From Alistipes sp. Zagget8 (GTDB taxonomy: Bacteria > Bacteroidota > Bacteroidia > Bacteroidales > Rikenellaceae), in the NCBI GenBank assembly GCA_001941065.1, contig MSHJ01000009.1, forward strand, positions 502,810 to 566,809: a DNA stretch of 64,000 nt. Reading direction: 5' to 3'. The position numbers and the translations under genes were made by a program. This document shows, one piece after another, positions 58,541-64,000 of the stretch. How positions within the stretch are numbered: position 1 is the first letter of the stretch; the number at the start of each line of letters is the position of its first letter. A model generated the notes under the pieces. The model saw only the letters and a program-made list of their open reading frames with translations. It was not told the origin of the DNA and ran no database searches.

Positions 58541-60193
58541 TTAGTTTTCCTCGGCGATTACGTTGTGCCGGAAGGAGTGCGGCCACGGTGAGCCGGCGTC
58601 CCTGGCCACGGCCTGGCCGCTCCACCACACGGGGAAGATCATCGTGTTGTCGTTGACCGATCCGCCCTGCTCGGCGAAGGCCGCCTCGTAGTTGGCGTGG
58701 TTGTTGGCCACGGCGATCAGCGGATAGGGGTAGCGGGCGATGAACTTGCCGTCGGTGCGGTCCAGCTCGATGGTGCCCAGTCCGGTCTTGCACTCGGGAT
58801 AGCCCGTGCGGCGCATTTCGTGGTACATCTGGAAACCGACGACCCAGAAAAGCGAGAGCCATTTCTGCTCGGCCAGCCGCTGTTCCGTGCCGTCCCATTT
58901 TGCCAGGTCGCTCTCCAGGAGGGTCGTGATGTCTTTCTGGACGATCGAGACGGGCGTCGTCGATACCGAACTGCCCGACAATACGGGGAAGGCCGCACGT
59001 TGTCCGTACTGGCCCCATTTCTCGCACGATGCCTGCACGGCCTCTTCGTAATACTCCTGCGCCGATCCCGCGATCCAGCCCTTCAGGGCGGCTTCCGCCT
59101 TGATGAAAAGCAGTTCGTCGTAGCCCATCAGGTAGATGGGGTTGGTGTCGTTGACCAGCGTTTCGTAGTGCAGGAACGGCTCCTGGTCAGCGATGGGCCG
59201 GCTGTTGTAGCTGTTCGTGCAGCCCGAGATGGCGCCTACCATCGGCTGAATCTGGCTGGCGTTGTAACGGGGTTTGATCCAGATGCGCAGACGGGGGTCC
59301 GTCGTGCCGTCGGCCTGGTTGTAGATCAGGCTGAGGAAACGCTCCGAGACGTGGTGGTCGCCCGAGAGGTCGGTCTCGCTCGTGAACGAACTGGTGTTGA
59401 AATAGCTGAGGTAGTATTCGGCGGCGGCCGTGAATTTGACCGTGGCTTCGTCGTCGTTCGATTCGAAGACCGGATAGGTCGCCGGATCGGCCAGCAGCTG
59501 CTTGATCTGGTCGCCGACGCTGGGCGTGAAGGCGTTGTTGCGGCCGCTCACACGCATCAGCAGGCGCAGGCGCAGCGTGTTGGTGAATTTCTTCCATTTG
59601 GCGATGTCGCCTCCGTAAATGGCGTCCTTGGTGGCGTTGGCCAGTACGACGGAGGGTTGGTAGAGGCTGTTGGCCTGTTCCAGGTCGGCGATCATCGCTT
59701 CGTAAGCCTCCTTCTGGGAGTCGATGTGCGGCTGGAGGATGCCTTCCGAACCTTTGAGCGCCTCGGTGTAGGCGATCGAACCGAACATATCGCAGCAGAT
59801 CGACAGGTAATAGACCTTCATCGTCAGGGCGATAGCCTCGTAATTGGGCTGTTTCTGGGCTATTGCCAGTCCCCGCATGTGGTCGGCGTTGGCGGCCCAC
59901 TTGTAGCAGAGGTCCCAGATGTTTGCGAAATTACCGTCGGCGAGGTTGTAGCAGTGCTCGCGCCGGGGCGTCGATTTGGCGACGGTCACCTGGGAGATTT
60001 CGTTGGCGATGGAGAGCATGTAGCTGGCCATCGATTTGGCTGCGTCGTAAATGAGCGGTTCCATCATGGACGAGGGTGCGATCGAGCCGTCGGTGAGCGT
60101 GTTGGGGTTGGTGTTGTACTCCTCGAAGTCCCCGGTGCAGGCCGTGCAGGCCGCAAGCAGCGCCAGTGTAAGGATCTGTTTTGCGTATTTCAT
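58541..60193 (-). CDS. SusD/RagB-like (SusD-like 2) surface lipoprotein
   Basis: 550 residues. Lipobox LLAACTAC|TGDFEEYNTNPN; the FEEYNTNPN opening is characteristic of the second SusD family (PF12771-type). Further features are the YYLSICCDMFGSIAYTEALKG helix pair, the KKFTNTLRLRLLMRVS core helix, and YDELLFIKAEAALKGW near the C-terminus. It pairs with the SusC encoded 12 bases upstream. The ligand may be a glycan, but members of this branch are also found with peptide or other importers. The absence of glycosidases in the visible part of this locus leaves the substrate open. Confidence 0.92.
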   Translation of the reverse strand: MKYAKQILTLALLAACTACTGDFEEYNTNPNTLTDGSIAPSSMMEPLIYDAAKSMASYMLSIANEISQVTVAKSTPRREHCYNLADGNFANIWDLCYKWAANADHMRGLAIAQKQPNYEAIALTMKVYYLSICCDMFGSIAYTEALKGSEGILQPHIDSQKEAYEAMIADLEQANSLYQPSVVLANATKDAIYGGDIAKWKKFTNTLRLRLLMRVSGRNNAFTPSVGDQIKQLLADPATYPVFESNDDEATVKFTAAAEYYLSYFNTSSFTSETDLSGDHHVSERFLSLIYNQADGTTDPRLRIWIKPRYNASQIQPMVGAISGCTNSYNSRPIADQEPFLHYETLVNDTNPIYLMGYDELLFIKAEAALKGWIAGSAQEYYEEAVQASCEKWGQYGQRAAFPVLSGSSVSTTPVSIVQKDITTLLESDLAKWDGTEQRLAEQKWLSLFWVVGFQMYHEMRRTGYPECKTGLGTIELDRTDGKFIARYPYPLIAVANNHANYEAAFAEQGGSVNDNTMIFPVWWSGQAVARDAGSPWPHSFRHNVIAEEN

Positions 60194-60205
60194 ATTCGCC
60201 GTTTT

Positions 60206-63200
60206 TTAGAATTGAAGTTTGAGATTGAAACCGTAGGTCCGGGTCATGGGGAACGTTCCGGTCTCGATGCCGGGGTAGATGTTGGTTCCGTTGACCAGTC
60301 CGGCCGCTTCGGGGTCGTACTGCGGCCAGTCGGTGATGCAGAAGACGTTGGTCACGAAGAATCCGATCGAGACGTCCTGCAGGAATTTGGTCTTGGCCAC
60401 CAGGTGCTTGGGCAGCGTGTAGTCCAGGCGCAGCTCCTTGAGTTTCAGGAAATCGGTGCTGAAGGTGTTGGATTCGGCGTTGTCGCGGTTCCACAGGTCG
60501 GTGCGGTAGTACTCGATGGCGTTGTCCACGACCGTCGTGTTTTTCGTGTAAACGACCGAACCGTCTTCCTGTGTAATGGCGTTCACGCCCTCGAGAACGA
60601 ATCCGTCCTCGCGGTTGTCGAGCGAGTTCTTCAGCTTGCCCTGATAGGCCAGCGAGAAATTCGTGACCGAGTAGGCGTTGCCGCCGACCTGGGCCGTGAA
60701 AGTCGCCGTCATCGAGAGCCCTTTGTAACGCAGCGTCGTGCCGAAACCTGCCTTCCAGTCGGGATTCACCTGGGCGATGTACTGGTCGGGTTCGGTGAAG
60801 GAGGGGCGTCCCGTCGAGGTGCTGAGGATCGTCATGCCCGAGCAGTCCACCTGCCGGCCGTCCTCATCGACGTAGAAAGAGCCTTCGGGGGCCTTCTTGA
60901 AGGTCTTGCCGTAGATGTGGTGCATCGACTCCCCGACGTAGGATTTGATGTAGACGCGCGATCCGATGGTCGTCGAGGTCGAGGTCTGCAGCGGCGTTGC
61001 GGGGTCCCATTCGGGGGTCAGGGCGCAGAGCTTGTTCTTGTTGAGCGACCAGTTGCCGGTGATCTCCCACGTGAAATTGCGGGTCTTGACCGGGACGGCG
61101 CGGAATGAAACCTCGACGCCCTTGTTCTCAATGCGTCCGGCGTTGATCCTCATGGCCGTGGCGCCGATTTCGGCACTCTGCGAGGCGCTGATGATCTGGT
61201 CGGTGGTGGTGGTCTTGTAGAAGGCGAGGTCGATGTTCAGCCGGCTCTGGAAGAACCGCGTGTCGAGTCCTACCTCCCAGCTTTCGTTGTTCTCGGGGGC
61301 GATCAGCGGGTTGGGGATGGTGGTCGGGATGACGTAACCGCCGGGATAGGCCGTCGTGCTGTAATCGGGGTAGAGCGAGAAGACGCTGGTGTCGTTACCC
61401 ACATTGGCCCACGACGCACGCAGTTTGAGCATGTTCACGTTGGGCGAATCGATCTTGAGGGCCTTGTCCAACAGTACGCTGGCCGAGACCGAGGGATAGA
61501 AATACGACCACTGGCTGGAGTGCAGCGTCGACGACCAGTCGTTACGCGCCGTGATGTCGATGAAATAGGTGTCGTCCCACGACAGGTTGATGAATCCGTA
61601 GAGGCTGTGGATGGCCTTGTTGCTGCGGTAGGGCGTGGTGTCGAGGGCCACGGCCGAGTTGGCGAACGAGAACATGCCGGGACCTTCGTTGAGCAGTTTC
61701 GCCGCTTCGATGGTCGTCGAATAATACTTGTTGCGCAGCGTGCTGCCGCCGAAGGCCGCCGTCACGCCGAGGCGGTCCCAGAAGGAGTCGTTGTACTTGA
61801 GCAGGAAATCCGAACTGTATTCGTACTGGCGGATGGTTTTCTCGCGGTACATACCCTCGGGATAGCCCGTGCCGAGCATGGGTTTCTGCTGCGAGCGCCA
61901 CTCGATGTTCATGTCCATACCTCCGCGCAGGGCCAGCGTCAGCTGGGGCATGAACTCGATGTTGAGGTTCACGTTGCCGAACACGCGGTCGCGGTCGAGT
62001 TTGTTCAGCTCTTCGTAGAGCGTGCGGTAGGGGTTGTAGATGTCCTTGAGGGCTGTATTCTGCGGGTGGTCCAGACAGATCAGCGAATTCTGGAGGTCGA
62101 GGCGTCCGGCCTTGTCGCCGGCGATGGCCGCGTCGTAGTTGGCCTGGGTGAAGCGGCCGTTGAAATACTCGTCGGCATAGGTCGACGCGGGGTTGGTGTT
62201 GTAGTTCCAGATCAGGCCGTACAACGGCGACGAGGAGCTGTAACCCGAGATCGGCATGTTTTCGCTGTCCTTGCGCACATAGTTGACCTTACCCGAGAAC
62301 TGGATGTGCTTCGAGATTTTCTGCTGCAGGGCGAGGGCGAAATTCTGCTGGTTGAACCCCGTGTTGGGCATGATCCAGTCGTTGCGCGTGTCGGTGAACG
62401 AGAAGCGGGCGCTGGTTCCGCGGCCTGTCGAACCGTCGATGGTGACGGTGTTGGTCCACGTCACGCCCGTTTCGAAGAGTCCGGTGTACCAGTCGTCGGC
62501 ATAGACCCACGGCAGTTTGGTGTATTCGCCGGTCTCCCAGTTTTTCGACATGTAGAGGTAGCGTTCCTTGCTGGCGTCGAAGCGTTCGCCGTAGGTGTAG
62601 CGCGACATCGAACGCTGTACGCCGATGCCGTCGGAGGCTGCCGACGCCGGGATGCCCCAGGCCGAGAATTCGCTGTCGGTCTGCAGCACGTCGCCGTTGG
62701 CCGAGGGGCCGTAGGTCTTCTGGAAATCGGGCCAGAACCCGGCCTTCTCGAGCGTTACCGTGCCGCTGTAGGTGACGCCGATGCCCGGTTTCTCACGGCC
62801 CGATTTGGTGGTGATCAGCACGACGCCGTTCTGGGCCAGCGAGCCGTAGAGAGCCGCCGCCGCGGGGCCTTTGAGCACCGAGACGCTCTCGATGTCGTCG
62901 GGGTTGATGTCCGCCACCGAGTTGCCGAAATCCACCGGGGAGTCCGCATTGGCGTAGTTGGCTCCGGAGCCCGATCCGACCGTTCCGCTGAGCATCGGAA
63001 TACCGTCGATGACGAACAGCGCCTCGTTCGAACCGTAGTTGAGCGACGAATCGCCGCGCAGCGTGACGCGCACCGTGCCGCCGGGGCCGGTTCCGGCCGA
63101 CGACATCGACAGACCGGCGACCTTGCCGTTCATGTTGTTGATCCAGTTGGAGGAGATCGACTGGGTGAGCGACTCGTTCGAGACCTTCGTGATGGCGTAG

Positions 63201-63574
63201 CCGACCGATTTCTCCGAACGGGTGATGCCCAGGGCCGTCACGACCACGTCTTCGATCTTCTGGGACGACTCCTTGAGGGTGACGTTGATGGCCGTGCGCG
63301 GGCCGACCTGAATTTCCTGCGTGTCATAGCCCAGCGACTGGAATACCAGCACGTCGCTGTCGCTTTTGACCTGGATCGAATAGGTTCCGTCGACATTGGT
63401 GGTAACGCCGGTGGTGGTTCCTTTCAGGATGACCGCGGCGCCCACGAGCGGGGTTTTGCCGTCGGTCTCGTAGACGATACCCGTGACGCTGCGAGCCTGC
63501 GCCCATGCGCCTGCGGCGGACAACAGCATGACCACGGACAGGAATATGCTCCGTATGTAAGTTTTCAGATTCAT
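60206..63574 (-). CDS. SusC/RagA family TonB-dependent outer membrane transporter
   Basis: 1122 residues from the ATG at 63574 (MNLKTYIRSIFLSVVMLLSA). Signal peptide, carboxypeptidase-regulatory-like domain (SVTGIVYETDGKTPLVGAAV), a SusC linker of a variant type (KIEDVVVTALGITRSEKSVGYAITKVSNESL), plug (VRVTLRGDSSLNYGSNEALFVIDGIPM, IESVSVLKGPAAAALYGSLA) and a barrel ending NLKLQF. The linker ALGITRSEKSVGYA is the form usual in SusC partners of SusD-like 2 proteins. It takes up a ligand delivered by the adjacent SusD protein. The frame is open to 63769, but translation should start at 63574, after the intergenic hairpin. Confidence 0.94.
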   Translation of the reverse strand: MNLKTYIRSIFLSVVMLLSAAGAWAQARSVTGIVYETDGKTPLVGAAVILKGTTTGVTTNVDGTYSIQVKSDSDVLVFQSLGYDTQEIQVGPRTAINVTLKESSQKIEDVVVTALGITRSEKSVGYAITKVSNESLTQSISSNWINNMNGKVAGLSMSSAGTGPGGTVRVTLRGDSSLNYGSNEALFVIDGIPMLSGTVGSGSGANYANADSPVDFGNSVADINPDDIESVSVLKGPAAAALYGSLAQNGVVLITTKSGREKPGIGVTYSGTVTLEKAGFWPDFQKTYGPSANGDVLQTDSEFSAWGIPASAASDGIGVQRSMSRYTYGERFDASKERYLYMSKNWETGEYTKLPWVYADDWYTGLFETGVTWTNTVTIDGSTGRGTSARFSFTDTRNDWIMPNTGFNQQNFALALQQKISKHIQFSGKVNYVRKDSENMPISGYSSSSPLYGLIWNYNTNPASTYADEYFNGRFTQANYDAAIAGDKAGRLDLQNSLICLDHPQNTALKDIYNPYRTLYEELNKLDRDRVFGNVNLNIEFMPQLTLALRGGMDMNIEWRSQQKPMLGTGYPEGMYREKTIRQYEYSSDFLLKYNDSFWDRLGVTAAFGGSTLRNKYYSTTIEAAKLLNEGPGMFSFANSAVALDTTPYRSNKAIHSLYGFINLSWDDTYFIDITARNDWSSTLHSSQWSYFYPSVSASVLLDKALKIDSPNVNMLKLRASWANVGNDTSVFSLYPDYSTTAYPGGYVIPTTIPNPLIAPENNESWEVGLDTRFFQSRLNIDLAFYKTTTTDQIISASQSAEIGATAMRINAGRIENKGVEVSFRAVPVKTRNFTWEITGNWSLNKNKLCALTPEWDPATPLQTSTSTTIGSRVYIKSYVGESMHHIYGKTFKKAPEGSFYVDEDGRQVDCSGMTILSTSTGRPSFTEPDQYIAQVNPDWKAGFGTTLRYKGLSMTATFTAQVGGNAYSVTNFSLAYQGKLKNSLDNREDGFVLEGVNAITQEDGSVVYTKNTTVVDNAIEYYRTDLWNRDNAESNTFSTDFLKLKELRLDYTLPKHLVAKTKFLQDVSIGFFVTNVFCITDWPQYDPEAAGLVNGTNIYPGIETGTFPMTRTYGFNLKLQF

Positions 63575-63608
63575 ATCTTTAGTTTTTAAATTCGGGGTTC
63601 TTTTGAAC

Positions 63609-63638
63609 GGCTGCGGCCGACCGCAATCGGTCGCAGCC
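63609..63638 (-). promoter_or_regulatory. Intergenic hairpin upstream of susC
   Basis: GGCTGCGGCCGA / TCGGTCGCAGCC, a 12-bp stem with one mismatch in the gap between the truncated lipoprotein gene and susC. No T run, so a processing or stability element is more likely than a terminator. Confidence 0.5.
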
Positions 63639-63648
63639 GGTTTGCGGA

Positions 63649-64000
63649 TCAGGGCTGTACTTCGGTGACGGTGAATGCCGGGCAGGTGCCGGCCTTGGTC
63701 TTTATGCGCGTCGTTCCGCCATTGGCCGCGACGATGTTCTTGGCCTTGTTCCCGGCCATTGCGTCGCAAACCCGCAGACGGATGTAGATGTTCCCGGATG
63801 CCACGGCCGTCGGGACGGTGATGTTGTCGTCGACCGCTACGTCGGCATTGGCCGGCGAGTCGGGCATCATATAGGTATAGGTAATGTCGCGGTTTTCGCT
63901 GTCCGTCGTAGCCTTATCCTGAATGGTTCGGGTGTTCACGGGGGTCCAGGAGGCCTTTTCGTCGGCCGAATATTCGAGTATGTAGAATTTGGGGCCCGAG
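63649..64000 (-). CDS. Surface lipoprotein module (5' end outside window)
   Basis: The frame is open to the window edge, giving the last 116 residues of a larger protein. Upstream of the first possible GTG start the translation continues sensibly (KFYILEYSADEKASWTPVN), so the gene begins outside. The fragment has the same module as the lipoproteins at 21.8 and 56.9 kb: a strand with YSADEKASW, a GNIYIRLRVCDAM strand and a Cys-containing C-terminal strand. Its position just before susC on the same strand suggests it belongs to the same operon. Its function is unknown; binding is likelier than catalysis. Confidence 0.75.
   Translation of the reverse strand, partial: SGPKFYILEYSADEKASWTPVNTRTIQDKATTDSENRDITYTYMMPDSPANADVAVDDNITVPTAVASGNIYIRLRVCDAMAGNKAKNIVAANGGTTRIKTKAGTCPAFTVTEVQP

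Noticed and set aside
61520..63589. A 689-codon plus-strand frame opposite susC
   Set aside because: Antisense shadow of a well-supported TonB-dependent transporter.

Overview
The window looks like a chromosomal segment of a high-GC Bacteroidales bacterium, most likely Alistipes or a close Rikenellaceae relative. The support is inferred: two SusC/SusD pairs, BACON/DUF5689-type surface lipoproteins, BatD/BatE, a class I fumarase, an OmpA-family porin, a class II ribonucleotide reductase and many promoters of the Bacteroidetes form (TTTG or TTGG, about 18-20 bases, TAnnTTTG). No phage, plasmid, insertion sequence or CRISPR array is visible.

Layout. (1) 1-2117: the end of a TolC-like efflux protein facing an acyltransferase-3 membrane protein. 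(2) 2146-26103: a glycan-utilisation locus. It holds a GntR/LacI-type regulator; a rightward set (clan GH-A-like glycosidase, MFS transporter, L-fucose-isomerase-like enzyme broken by an in-frame TGA, phosphomannose-isomerase-like protein, ROK kinase); an FAD/Fe-S D-lactate-dehydrogenase-like oxidase; a leftward susC-susD-DUF6259-mutarotase set; and a rightward pair of surface lipoproteins (a DUF5689-like giant and an EEP-family hydrolase). Two divergent promoter regions, near 3.2-3.3 kb and 21.54-21.64 kb, carry the same ACCACAC-rich operator-like sequence, which suggests one regulon. (3) 26178-29310: PflA and PflB. (4) 29.4-34.9 kb: a small membrane protein, a Pit phosphate transporter and a PhoR/PhoB-like two-component system, with three 11-base-spaced Pho-box-like repeats at the pit promoter. 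(5) 34.9-37.1 kb: a phenylalanine/tyrosine biosynthesis operon (prephenate dehydratase, DAHP synthase/chorismate mutase). It is preceded by a short ORF packed with Phe and Tyr codons and by a terminator hairpin: a leader-peptide attenuator that I can reconstruct fully from sequence.

(6) 37.1-56.8 kb: housekeeping genes. These are an LPS-kinase-like protein, tRNA-Thr, threonine dehydrogenase, a cupin, an alpha/beta hydrolase, fructose-bisphosphate aldolase, fumarase, BatD-BatE-RecR, malate dehydrogenase, a META lipoprotein, RidA, NrdJ, an OmpA-family porin, RecF with a DUF721 protein, a TPR protein and lumazine synthase. (7) 56.8-64.0 kb: a second SusC/SusD locus with a BACON lipoprotein and a truncated upstream lipoprotein.

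The intergenic DNA is richer than the gene content suggests. There is a GC-rich palindromic repeat family, with two copies in inverted orientation just upstream of batD. There is a second, REP-like hairpin family ending in TTTAGGGGC. There is also a conserved ~90-base promoter/leader element in front of two unrelated genes (DUF2721 and RidA).
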